This document shows, one piece after another, positions 55,027 through 62,211 of a stretch of DNA of 64,000 bases (positions are counted from its first letter, which is position 1; the number at the start of each line of letters is the position of its first letter). Both the position numbers and the translations under genes were made by a program. The notes beneath the pieces were generated by a model. It was given only the letters and a program-made list of their open reading frames with translations. It was not told where the DNA came from and made no database searches. Where the stretch lies: positions 1,674,001 through 1,738,000 of the forward strand of contig NZ_JACXST010000002.1 in the NCBI RefSeq assembly GCF_014850975.1, in the 5' to 3' direction. The stretch comes from Methylomonas fluvii (GTDB taxonomy: Bacteria > Pseudomonadota > Gammaproteobacteria > Methylococcales > Methylomonadaceae).

Positions 55027-56232
55027 TCAGAACCAGTAATCCTGGTCAGACTCGTCCGCCTCGTCATCGTCTCCCGCAGTCACCGTTTCCGGTGTTGCTG
55101 AATGTTCAGACGGTTTGGATTCATCGGTATAGTTACTGGCTTTTAGATCGGTCTGACTTTTATCCAGCAAGACCTCAAGCGCCCTGTCATCGGTCGCCAA
55201 TTCCGCTTCAAGTTCATCGTCGAAGATGCCATCAAACAGATCGGTAAAATCAGGACTGTCTGCAACGCTTTCAGCGATGACGGGTGTTGGTTCGGTTGCG
55301 ACTATTGTTGCTGTTGGTACCGTTGGTGACTCTAACTCCGTTTGTTCGACGATTTCATCAACGTCTGTCTCTTCAACAACGGGTGTTTGATTAACCAACA
55401 ATCCTTCACCGTGCCGACGGGTTTTATCCGGATCGGACAACAGCATGGCTGTCGCCAGAATCTCCTGCAAAATGCTGCCTTCAATGGCGCCTTTGTTGGG
55501 AATTCTTGCCAACAGATCGTCAATGGTGCTGACGACCGGTGCCACCCGATAGTCCAGAAAGCCCAACCCATCGAGCTTGTCCCGCATGCGGCGAATCGGC
55601 CGTAACGCATTACGTGTCACTTGCTCCTTACCCAGCAAAGATTGCTCGATGAGTTGATTGGCTTCTACGGAAATTTCGTAGAACATCTGCTCACTGAGCG
55701 AGCCGATTTTGCTGTCCAGTCGTGCAACATCCGCCGGTGGCAAGCTCTCGGGTAATCCGACACTGACCACCAGAAAATCAAACGACAACCGCGTGGAGAC
55801 AAACTCCACCGAATCCACTGCTTGCTCGATGATGCCGGCAAATTCCGGATGGCGAACCACCCAGTCCGTCACCGCTGCATCGTAACCGGCAATAAACTCG
55901 GTTTTAGCCGCAGCAAAATCCAGTGCTATTCGCTCCAGCTCTGCGGTAATACCGGCAGCAAACTCAACGGGCACGACAAAGCCACCCAGAAAGCGGGTAC
56001 CGACGCGCAAACAAATGCGTTCGGCTTCCTTCTTCAGACGGTTGAACACCGTCAGCTTGTCCGGATCGAGCAAACGTTTAGACCCTAAACTGGCTAAATC
56101 CTCTGGCGGCAATTTGCTACCATCGGCCAGCACCAAGTCTTCTTTTTTCAGTTTCTTGCGGGCGCCATAAATATTGGCATCCACTTTTACCAAGACCACA
56201 CGGTCTAAGATGATTTGCGTTTCATGGGACAT
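55027..56232 (-). CDS. DUF3150-domain protein
   Basis: A 401-aa protein. The N-terminal ~280 residues fit DUF3150: VLVKVDANIYGARKKLKKEDL, LDPDKLTVFNRLKKEAERICL and GTRFLGGFVVPVEFA, with helical continuation (IIEQAVDSVEFVSTRLSF). The rest is a low-complexity acidic tail ending DEADESDQDYWF. DUF3150 genes regularly lie between CobS-like and CobT-like genes on conjugative elements; the function is unknown. The strong site TAGGAGG precedes the ATG. A very similar acidic C-terminal tail, ending DDCWF, occurs on the next upstream protein. Confidence 0.87.
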   Translation of the reverse strand: MSHETQIILDRVVLVKVDANIYGARKKLKKEDLVLADGSKLPPEDLASLGSKRLLDPDKLTVFNRLKKEAERICLRVGTRFLGGFVVPVEFAAGITAELERIALDFAAAKTEFIAGYDAAVTDWVVRHPEFAGIIEQAVDSVEFVSTRLSFDFLVVSVGLPESLPPADVARLDSKIGSLSEQMFYEISVEANQLIEQSLLGKEQVTRNALRPIRRMRDKLDGLGFLDYRVAPVVSTIDDLLARIPNKGAIEGSILQEILATAMLLSDPDKTRRHGEGLLVNQTPVVEETDVDEIVEQTELESPTVPTATIVATEPTPVIAESVADSPDFTDLFDGIFDDELEAELATDDRALEVLLDKSQTDLKASNYTDESKPSEHSATPETVTAGDDDEADESDQDYWF

Positions 56233-56253
56233 GGGAACCTCCTAAAGAACAGA

Positions 56254-56284
56254 GGCACACCCATCCCGCTGGGGCCGATGTGCC
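56254..56284 (-). promoter_or_regulatory. Leader hairpin L8 before the DUF3150 gene
   Basis: In gene direction GGCACA pairs perfectly with TGTGCC, with TCGG and ATGG as internal-loop strands and CCC-CAGC-GGG inside; TAGGAGG follows. Confidence 0.76.
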
Positions 56285-56315
56285 CCTTTCGGGTTAAATG
56301 AAAATTACAATACGT

Positions 56316-57083
56316 TTAAAACCAACAGTCGTCCGTGTCGGACATGGCCGCTGCCAGATTTAATCGAGGTTTGAGCAGGCCTAAAACTTCTGCGGTTTCA
56401 CGAATGCTGTCCAGATCGGTGCCAAAAAATGCCAGCACGTCCTGTTCAACTTTCAGATCGACCGAGAGGTCTCGGGCGGTTTCGGTGGCAATATCAATCT
56501 CGACGCCTTTAAAGCCTTTTGCTTTCAACGCCAGTAAAAACAGCCAAGGCAAAACGCCATGTACTGATTTGATCTGACCACTGAGTTCAAAGGTTTCGGC
56601 ATTGAGGGTGGCATCAATGAATTGTTGCCAGCCATTCCATTCCTGTTCAGGCGTAGCATGACCATCCGACACGTTTTGAATAACGCCGATCAGTCGCCTG
56701 ACCTCGATACCCAATTCCACACGGATAGACTGTTTTGCATGGCAATCAACGGTCCAATACAGTGCTTCGACAGGCGGTGCTGGCACAGACACGGGATTTG
56801 CATCAGGTTCAGGCAATTGTGATGGTGTTGCCGAAGTCTTACCCGGAAACACCACATTGCCGTTCACATCAATATCCACTGCGCCGACCAACACATAGCC
56901 CTTGGCCTGTTTTTGCTTTTCGATGTCGAATTGCCGAACACCGCTACGGTTACTGACACCTGGTAAACAGGATGCCGTTTTGCCCCAACGTGTCGAAATT
57001 GATCCATCCGAATTACTCCTGACTGCCCAGTCTTTGGAACTGCCGTCACTGTTACGATGACGATATAAATTCCAGGCGGCCAT
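56316..57083 (-). CDS. WGR-like-domain protein
   Basis: A 255-aa protein. The N-terminus WNLYRHRNSDGSSKDWAVRSN, then STRWGKTAS and KQKQAKGYVLVG, has the layout of a WGR domain (a short Trp-Gly-Arg-type fold, here WGK) that binds nucleic acid in other proteins. The middle is a Pro-rich linker. The C-terminal half (about 110-255) is helical, with WLFLLALKAKGFKG, and ends DTDDCWF. It lies 2 bp after the CobS-like gene, so it shares that gene's leader. It is presumably part of the CobS/DUF3150/CobT functional group. Confidence 0.65.
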   Translation of the reverse strand: MAAWNLYRHRNSDGSSKDWAVRSNSDGSISTRWGKTASCLPGVSNRSGVRQFDIEKQKQAKGYVLVGAVDIDVNGNVVFPGKTSATPSQLPEPDANPVSVPAPPVEALYWTVDCHAKQSIRVELGIEVRRLIGVIQNVSDGHATPEQEWNGWQQFIDATLNAETFELSGQIKSVHGVLPWLFLLALKAKGFKGVEIDIATETARDLSVDLKVEQDVLAFFGTDLDSIRETAEVLGLLKPRLNLAAAMSDTDDCWF

Positions 57084-57085
57084 GG

Positions 57086-58027
57086 TTAAACCGTCCAGTC
57101 ATCGCCAAACACATCCTTGGCGATGCGATGAATCGCTTCGCGCTCGGCGGGTTCGGCCCGAAAGGTCAAAGCCCGATCCAGGGAATAGGCCAAGGCATTG
57201 GGCGCGCTTTTAAACGTGGCGACCAACGATGCCCAGCGCACTAAACCGCGCGTGGATAAAGTCACCGATAACATGCCACCGCCATCCGCACCGCCGATGA
57301 AAACTTTGCGAATCTGATTGGCGACTTTGATCATGCTTTCGCGTACCGTTTCCGGCATGCTTGGCACTACATCGGCCAACAGCTTCATTTCGTCTTCAGG
57401 TTCGGGGTAACCAACTTCCATCAGCCTAAAACGATCTAGAAAAGCCAGGTTCTGACGTAATACACCTTGATACAATCCCGACTGATCGCCGCTGCCAGCA
57501 CTATTGCCGGTGGCGACCAAACGAAACTTCGGATGCGGGACAATCACGTCGCCGGTTTGCGGAATTGTTAGAGGTTTCCCTTCAACAATTTCATTCAAGC
57601 CGATTAACTCGGCCGGATCAATGGCATCGATTTCGTTAATCAACAATACATGGCCCAGGCGGACTGCCAGGGTCAACGGACCGTCGATCCACTTCATCGC
57701 GCCGCCGTCGACCAGCATGTACTGGCCGAGCAGATCATTAAGTTCCAATCGACCGTGACCGGTGACCGAATGCACGCCCCAATGGAGACGCGCCGCAACT
57801 TGTTCCAACAACGAGGTTTTACCGGAACCGGTGGGGCCGGTCAGGTATAAACCGTCGCCATTGTGTGCACCCAAAAATGCCAACACATCACGCAAATGAT
57901 CCTTGCGAAACACATAGGGTTTTTGCGCCGGTACATAGGCGTTTTGTCCTGGTTTGAAACCTTCCACTTTCATGGAAGCAGGTGCTGAAATGCCGAAGGT
58001 GTCGGCGATGGAATAGGATTGATACAT
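57086..58027 (-). CDS. CobS-like AAA+ ATPase (MoxR type)
   Basis: A 313-aa AAA+ protein. Walker A is LTGPTGSGKTSLLEQ, Walker B HVLLINEIDAIDP, sensor 1 FRLVATGNSAGSGD, and SVTLSTRGLVRWASL lies near the sensor-2 arginine. It resembles CobS/MoxR proteins that work with VWA partners, here the CobT-like protein. ATG 58027 follows GAGGAGCTTACC; the frame open to 58096 crosses the leader hairpin. The gene heads a short run with the WGR-like gene. Confidence 0.92.
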   Translation of the reverse strand: MYQSYSIADTFGISAPASMKVEGFKPGQNAYVPAQKPYVFRKDHLRDVLAFLGAHNGDGLYLTGPTGSGKTSLLEQVAARLHWGVHSVTGHGRLELNDLLGQYMLVDGGAMKWIDGPLTLAVRLGHVLLINEIDAIDPAELIGLNEIVEGKPLTIPQTGDVIVPHPKFRLVATGNSAGSGDQSGLYQGVLRQNLAFLDRFRLMEVGYPEPEDEMKLLADVVPSMPETVRESMIKVANQIRKVFIGGADGGGMLSVTLSTRGLVRWASLVATFKSAPNALAYSLDRALTFRAEPAEREAIHRIAKDVFGDDWTV

Positions 58028-58061
58028 GGTAAGCTCCTCGAGGACTAGCCTCAAATGACAA

Positions 58062-58094
58062 GGGGCGCACCAGCCCCGCGGGGTGATGAGCCCC
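58062..58094 (-). promoter_or_regulatory. Leader hairpin L9 before the CobS-like gene
   Basis: In gene direction GGGGC pairs with GCCCC, enclosing TCATCA, CCCC-GC-GGGG and CTGGTGC; CGAGGAG follows about 30 bases later. Confidence 0.68.
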
Positions 58095-58104
58095 AACGGG
58101 TGTT

Positions 58105-58124
58105 AAAACCCTGGCAAACCAGGG
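58105..58124 (-). terminator. Rho-independent terminator upstream of the CobS-like leader
   Basis: In gene direction CCCTGG-TTTG-CCAGGG-TTTT, 13 bp past the stop of the 70-aa gene. It implies that the CobS-like gene has its own promoter between here and 58030 or relies on read-through. Confidence 0.78.
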
Positions 58125-58136
58125 TAGATAAAGAAA

Positions 58137-58349
58137 TTATCGTAACTGCATGACGCAGTACATCGCCCATTCGGCGCGGGCCAACAGCTCCCGATCCATC
58201 AAGCGCAGGATGCGCTGAATGTCGCTTCTCAAACCAGGATCCGAGATTTGACGGTGCAGATCCAGCAGCAACCGCTTTTTGGCCTGGATATCGTCGCTAT
58301 GCGCAACGTTCAACCAGCCGTGCAACGTTTTCCAAAAGTCGTGATTCAT
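58137..58349 (-). CDS. Hypothetical 70-aa protein
   Basis: A small soluble helical protein, MNHDFWKTLHGWLNVAHSD at the start and ALLARAEWAMYCVMQL-like residues (RELLARAEWAMYCVM) at the end. A strong AAGGAGGTCATT site sets the start at 58349. It carries its own leader hairpin and the three-hairpin module B upstream and a terminator downstream, so it is a free-standing unit despite its size. No family recognised. Confidence 0.65.
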   Translation of the reverse strand: MNHDFWKTLHGWLNVAHSDDIQAKKRLLLDLHRQISDPGLRSDIQRILRLMDRELLARAEWAMYCVMQLR

Positions 58350-58373
58350 AATGACCTCCTTCAATGATTAAAA

Positions 58374-58407
58374 GGGGTCACCGAGTCCCGTGAGGGTGAT
58401 GAACCCC
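58374..58407 (-). promoter_or_regulatory. Leader hairpin L10
   Basis: In gene direction GGGGTTCA pairs with TGACCCC (one bulge), enclosing CCC-TCAC-GGG, then TTTT and AAGGAGG. Confidence 0.73.
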
Positions 58408-58427
58408 AACGGGACAAACTAAACACA

Positions 58428-58505
58428 CCAGGCTTTACGCACCTGGCACACGAGGCAAAGGCTCATGCCGCTTAATAACGGAACGCCGGTCGAAACCGGA
58501 TTCGG
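58428..58505 (-). repeat. Three-hairpin repeat module, copy B
   Basis: Plus-strand order: CCAGG-CTTTACGCA-CCTGG, a spacer, then CCGCTTAATAACGG, then CCGGT-CGAA-ACCGG-ATTC. It sits directly 5' of leader L10. Confidence 0.75.
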
Positions 58506-58644
58506 GATTCCATGAAGGGAATACCTGAACGATGCGGGTTTTGGGTTGGACTTTTTAAAGCTCAGCCTAAAACCGACATGCCTAAACTGAAGGATTCCAT
58601 GAGGTGTCCGGCGTCAACTATCTTGGCCGGTCGTCAATCAATGA

Positions 58645-58675
58645 ACATCCCGTAACCACCGGGGTTACAGGATGT
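58645..58675. repeat. Hairpin after the YqaJ gene
   Basis: ACATCC-C-GTAACC-ACCGG-GGTTAC-A-GGATGT: two perfect 6-bp stems separated by single opposed bases, 15 bp past the YqaJ stop. There is no T-run, so it is more likely a processing or stability element than an intrinsic terminator. Confidence 0.6.
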
Positions 58676-58689
58676 CTTGAAACGAACCC

Positions 58690-59691
58690 TCAAAACCAAA
58701 AGTCCACACCCGCCAGGTCTTTCAATGCTTGGGCATCGAACGGGACTTCGGCGTGTTTACCGTCGTCATCCCGGCAGGTCACGCGAACTCGCGTGGCAGA
58801 AGGTTTACGATAGAGTTCGAGTGCCGCAGCCTGAACATCCGGTTGCAAGGCTTGCAGTGCTGCCTTGTAATCGATGGGACCCTGGCTTTGAAACCGGCTG
58901 ATCCGCAACCCGGAATGCTCTGCGGCCACGTAATCAGCCATTAGCAACACCAGCGTGTTTTCAATGGCCGCCTGATTAGCCTCCAAGGTGGTTAGCTCCG
59001 CTTTCAAATCCGCGATTTTCACGGCTCGATTGCGATAACTCGCCGCCAGTTGTTGCCATTGCTGCTCCGCATGACCTTTGGGTAAATACAAATCACGTTC
59101 GGGATCCTTAGGTGGCTCCTTTTTCGATTTGACCGCCGACCAGAAATCCATCGCGGACTCGACCAGCTGGGTGAGAAAAATCTCATCGCGCTGAATTTCA
59201 AACTCGATGTCCTGGCCTTGGTGGTAGAAAAACAAAAAGCCGCGTTGCGCTTCGGACACCAGCAGTTGCTGTTGCACCTGGCACCAATACAGTTGATAGG
59301 CCTCGGACGCTTCCCGATTCAACAGCACATCCAGAAACGTGGTCTCGTGCGGACATTTGATTTCCACGGGCTCATTCGTGTCGGACAAGCCGTCGAACGA
59401 AGCCCGCATCAAGGGGTACTGTTCCGACTCGCCGCACAGTGGCAACAACATCAACTCGTATTTATCCTCGAAGCGTTGCAAAGCCTCGGGTTCTTGCTGG
59501 ATACCGGCGCGGATCAACGGGTTGTTGTCCAGGCTGGCTTCCAGCACCAGGCCGATCTTTTCTGCCCACAACCTCCAGGGTGTTTTGTACGGCGAGCGGT
59601 TCATGACGATGGCCGCTTCACTGGCACTGACGCCTTGTGAACGCCAGCGCCGCCATGCGGTGGACCGTTGCGAAACGTCGACGACGTTCAT
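58690..59691 (-). CDS. YqaJ-family viral recombinase (exonuclease)
   Basis: A 333-aa protein. The N-terminal YqaJ/lambda-exonuclease core has WRRWRSQGVSASEAAIVMNRSPYKTPWRLWAEKIG, then MRASFDGLSDTNEPVEIKCPHET with the Asp...Glu-x-Lys metal site, and QLYWCQVQQQLLVSEAQRGFLFFYHQG. The C-terminal ~130 residues include a coiled coil. Such 5'-3' exonucleases work with a Bet/RecT annealase, encoded 500 bp upstream, in single-strand-annealing recombination of the element. The start overlaps the preceding 111-aa gene by 4 bp. Confidence 0.92.
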   Translation of the reverse strand: MNVVDVSQRSTAWRRWRSQGVSASEAAIVMNRSPYKTPWRLWAEKIGLVLEASLDNNPLIRAGIQQEPEALQRFEDKYELMLLPLCGESEQYPLMRASFDGLSDTNEPVEIKCPHETTFLDVLLNREASEAYQLYWCQVQQQLLVSEAQRGFLFFYHQGQDIEFEIQRDEIFLTQLVESAMDFWSAVKSKKEPPKDPERDLYLPKGHAEQQWQQLAASYRNRAVKIADLKAELTTLEANQAAIENTLVLLMADYVAAEHSGLRISRFQSQGPIDYKAALQALQPDVQAAALELYRKPSATRVRVTCRDDDGKHAEVPFDAQALKDLAGVDFWF

Positions 59692-60023
59692 TGCCAGGCA
59701 TCCGGCAACTGAATGTGGCAGCCTAACCGCAATGAAGGCACGCCGCGTTGGGTTAAATGCTGTTCACAGCGCTTGGCCCAATGGAAATCGGCAAATAGCA
59801 ACAACACGGCATCCGCAGTTGGCAATACCAAGCCGCCAAAACTTTCCACCAAATGGTGTAATTCCGCTTTGGAGAGTTTGTCGACCTCTGCCACGGCTAC
59901 ACCCGGTTTAAAACTGCGTTCTAAAAAGCCGCGCCCATGTCGGCGAATCACCGTGGGTGAGTCGTAACGCCGCCAGTCGGTATGACACGGCAGACGATTT
60001 AACGATTGATCGATTGCATTCAT
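59688..60023 (-). CDS. Hypothetical 111-aa protein between bet and exonuclease genes
   Basis: A small soluble protein without a recognised domain. The middle is alpha/beta (AEVDKLSKAELHHLVESFGG, then ADAVLLLFADFHWAKRCEQHL). It begins after TAAGGAG and leader L11 and overlaps the YqaJ gene by 4 bp, so it is translationally coupled to the exonuclease. A helper of the recombination module is a reasonable guess from position only. Confidence 0.62.
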   Translation of the reverse strand: MNAIDQSLNRLPCHTDWRRYDSPTVIRRHGRGFLERSFKPGVAVAEVDKLSKAELHHLVESFGGLVLPTADAVLLLFADFHWAKRCEQHLTQRGVPSLRLGCHIQLPDAWQ

Positions 60024-60050
60024 GATCTCTCCTTAACTAAAACTCAGAAC

Positions 60051-60081
60051 ATCATGAATCCCCACACGGGCGAGTCATGAC
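60051..60081 (-). promoter_or_regulatory. Leader hairpin L11
   Basis: In gene direction GTCATGA pairs with TCATGAT, enclosing CCC-GTGT-GGG; TAAGGAG follows about 30 bases downstream. The outer stem here is AT-rich, unlike its relatives. Confidence 0.65.
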
Positions 60082-60198
60082 GCCCTGAAGGGGTGGTAGT
60101 TGAATGTGATGGATACTGAAATCCAGCACACATCAATATGAAAAAGGCCTAGCCGATTGCGTGATTAAGCAACAGGACAGCCCTATACAGTGAAATGA

Positions 60199-61254
60199 CT
60201 AACGGTTGGTATTCAAAGCCTGACGCGCCTGCGTCATAGCCATGTCTTTCGCTGTCAATGGCGGCATGGCCGTCGCTTCAGATTGTTCCAATACCGGTGT
60301 GGTCCTGGGTTCGACCTCGGAGACCTTGTCCAACTCGGCCAAGGCAAACGTCAGATCGATACCTCTGAATTTCTGATTGGCATAGTCGTAGGCTGCTTTC
60401 CAGGCTCCAGCCGCCGCAGTACGTCTAACCAGTTCAGCGACCGCTTTTTGCACCTTGGGATGGATTTGCGACAGATCGATAACGCGGTTTGTATCAACGC
60501 CAGCATCGCCCATCACATCATGATCGTTACTGCCAGAAGTAGCATCATGTATAAAAGTGGCACTGCCATCGATCACACTGCCATCAGCAATATCGTCAAG
60601 GGTTTTGCCATCCATTTCCTCTGCCGCGTAACCGCATTCCTCTGGAAAAGCTGCACGTAGCGAGGCGGCTTTACCGCATTTGGATAATTGCCCCTTAGGG
60701 CGTTTGATCCACATGGCGGTTGGCACTTGCGAGTGTTTACCGCCGGCCGTGCTATAAGCCTCCAGCCAGTAAACTTCCTCGGTAAAAGCGCAACGTTTAC
60801 CGCCGACAATCCGGTACACAGTAACCGCCACCCATTCGGGAAAGGTCACGGTGACACTGGATTCCTGCCATTGCTCGTTGTCGTCCTTGTAGCGACCGGT
60901 AAAGGTTTTGGTGATATCAGGACCCCAGACGGGTCTGTCCATGCCGGCCCAAACACCGGTACGAGACGCGGTCGTCTGGATTTCCATGATGGACGGCCAG
61001 ACGGTTTCGACATTGCGGCCTAAAACGGCACTCCACATCGGTACGATATGCACCGGCTTTTTGAAGATGTCGAGCTTGCGGGCCTTGCAATAGTCCAGCG
61101 CCATCAGGATGGCTTCAGGGGTTTTAGCTGTAGGGAAAGTCACTTCCGTCAATACCTTCCAGGACTGCTCCGATATGCCGTAGCCTTGCTGGGCTGCCAT
61201 CGGCATGGGTAAGTCGCGCGACTTAGGTTTATAGTTTCGGTTTTGATTGTTCAT
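60199..61254 (-). CDS. bet: Phage recombination protein Bet (RecT family)
   Basis: A 351-aa single-strand annealing protein. The family region includes ILMALDYCKARKLDIFKKPVHIVPMW, VWPSIMEIQTTASRTGVWAGMD and MWIKRPKGQLSKCGKAASLRAAFPEECGYAAEEM. Bet anneals complementary single strands made by the exonuclease. The C-terminal ~130 residues are variable and element-specific. The GAAGGAG site and leader L12 precede ATG 61254. With ssb upstream and the exonuclease gene downstream this is a complete annealing-recombination module, as in SXT/R391-type elements. Confidence 0.95.
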   Translation of the reverse strand: MNNQNRNYKPKSRDLPMPMAAQQGYGISEQSWKVLTEVTFPTAKTPEAILMALDYCKARKLDIFKKPVHIVPMWSAVLGRNVETVWPSIMEIQTTASRTGVWAGMDRPVWGPDITKTFTGRYKDDNEQWQESSVTVTFPEWVAVTVYRIVGGKRCAFTEEVYWLEAYSTAGGKHSQVPTAMWIKRPKGQLSKCGKAASLRAAFPEECGYAAEEMDGKTLDDIADGSVIDGSATFIHDATSGSNDHDVMGDAGVDTNRVIDLSQIHPKVQKAVAELVRRTAAAGAWKAAYDYANQKFRGIDLTFALAELDKVSEVEPRTTPVLEQSEATAMPPLTAKDMAMTQARQALNTNR

Positions 61255-61278
61255 GGTGGGTCTCCTTCAATAAAAAAA

Positions 61279-61313
61279 GGGAACGCCATGGCCCCAACGG
61301 GGATAGTCGTCCC
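61279..61313 (-). promoter_or_regulatory. Leader hairpin L12 before bet, terminator-like
   Basis: In gene direction GGGGACG pairs with CGTTCCC (one G-U), enclosing CCCC-GTT-GGGG and CCATGG, followed by seven or eight T. It could stop transcription arriving from ssb unless the stem is resolved. Confidence 0.76.
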
Positions 61314-61402
61314 CTTTGGGTTGAAAAGCCGTCACCGCAAAAACGGGTCGGCAATACGTTAAAATTTACCCGCGTTTGCGGCAGCTTATGAATCGCCTGG
61401 GT

Positions 61403-61831
61403 TTAGTTGAGCGGCATATCGGCATACTCGTCATCCCAATCAGCGTCTTCTGATGCCGGGTTCGATGATGAACCGTTTGCAGAGGCGGGCACAGTTGGGC
61501 GATCGAGTAGTTGCAACTCATGCACAACCACTTCCGTGCGATAACGCTTTTCGCCGTTCTTTTCCCATTGCTGGGTGCGAAGAGCGCCTTCCACATAGAT
61601 CTTGCTGCCTTTCTTCAAAAGATCGCTGGCGGTATCGGCCAGTTTTTTAAAAAACACGACCCGGTGCCATTCAGTTCGTTCCTGTTTGGCGTTTTTTGCA
61701 TCTTTCCAAACCTCACTGGTTGCCAAACGCACCGCCACGACTTTGCCGCCGTTATTCGGTAAATAGCGAATATCCGGATCGGCGCCGAGACGGCCCAGCA
61801 AGATGACTTTGTTTACACCACGATTGGCCAT
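61403..61831 (-). CDS. ssb: Single-stranded DNA-binding protein
   Basis: A 142-aa SSB. The OB-fold is complete: VNKVILLGRLGADPDIRYLPNNGG, then RTEWHRVVFFKKLADTASDLLKKGSKIYVEGALRTQQW and YRTEVVVHELQLLD. A short linker leads to an acidic tail ending DEYADMPLN, which departs from the usual DDDIPF tip, so host-protein contacts may differ. The GGAGGACATCATC site fixes ATG 61831. It is promoter-proximal to bet. Confidence 0.95.
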   Translation of the reverse strand: MANRGVNKVILLGRLGADPDIRYLPNNGGKVVAVRLATSEVWKDAKNAKQERTEWHRVVFFKKLADTASDLLKKGSKIYVEGALRTQQWEKNGEKRYRTEVVVHELQLLDRPTVPASANGSSSNPASEDADWDDEYADMPLN

Positions 61832-61879
61832 GATGATGTCCTCCTATCGGCCGCGCCCGACAAGTGAAAATAAAACCCA

Positions 61880-61909
61880 CCTGCGCGGCGATGAGTCACA
61901 TCCGGCAGG
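61880..61909 (-). promoter_or_regulatory. Leader structure L13 before ssb
   Basis: In gene direction CCTGC pairs with GCAGG around a C/G-rich interior, preceded by a TTCC-TAGCC-GGGAA hairpin (about 61914-61927). It is more complex than the other leaders but in the same position. The gap 61832-62211 also holds repeat module C. Confidence 0.55.
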
Positions 61910-61970
61910 CACATTCCCGGCTAGGAATAAGCACTCCCAGACAGGATGAAAATCTAAAACACAACCATCA

Positions 61971-62053
61971 CATCAGGCTTGACGCACCTGACACGCCGAT
62001 GGACAACCACCGTCGCCGCTTAACAACGGAACGCCGACCTAAGCCGGATTCAG
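61971..62053 (-). repeat. Three-hairpin repeat module, copy C
   Basis: Plus-strand order: TCAGG-CTTGACGCA-CCTGA, a spacer, then CCGCTTAACAACGG, then CCGAC-CTAA-GCCGG-ATTC (one mismatch). It lies 5' of the ssb leader. Confidence 0.73.
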
Positions 62054-62211
62054 ATGTGAAAAATCACATCATGAAAGGTGATGCTATTGGAGCAGATTTT
62101 TTCGAAAGGTCGTTCGTGAAATCGCAATAATTAGCGCGATTTCGCGAACAGGCCAGAAATAAAGACGCCGTATCATCTGCCCCTGATGAAATCATGCAAA
62201 TAGGTAATGAC

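Noticed and set aside
53122..58027. Cobaltochelatase (CobS/CobT) of vitamin B12 synthesis
   Set aside because: Similarity is to the AAA+ and VWA layout only. There is no CobN or other cobalamin gene, and the context is recombination and conjugation.
46518..61910. GC-rich repeated motifs as a CRISPR array or REP elements
   Set aside because: Spacing follows gene starts rather than a fixed unit, the stem sequences differ from copy to copy, and no constant repeat/spacer pattern exists.
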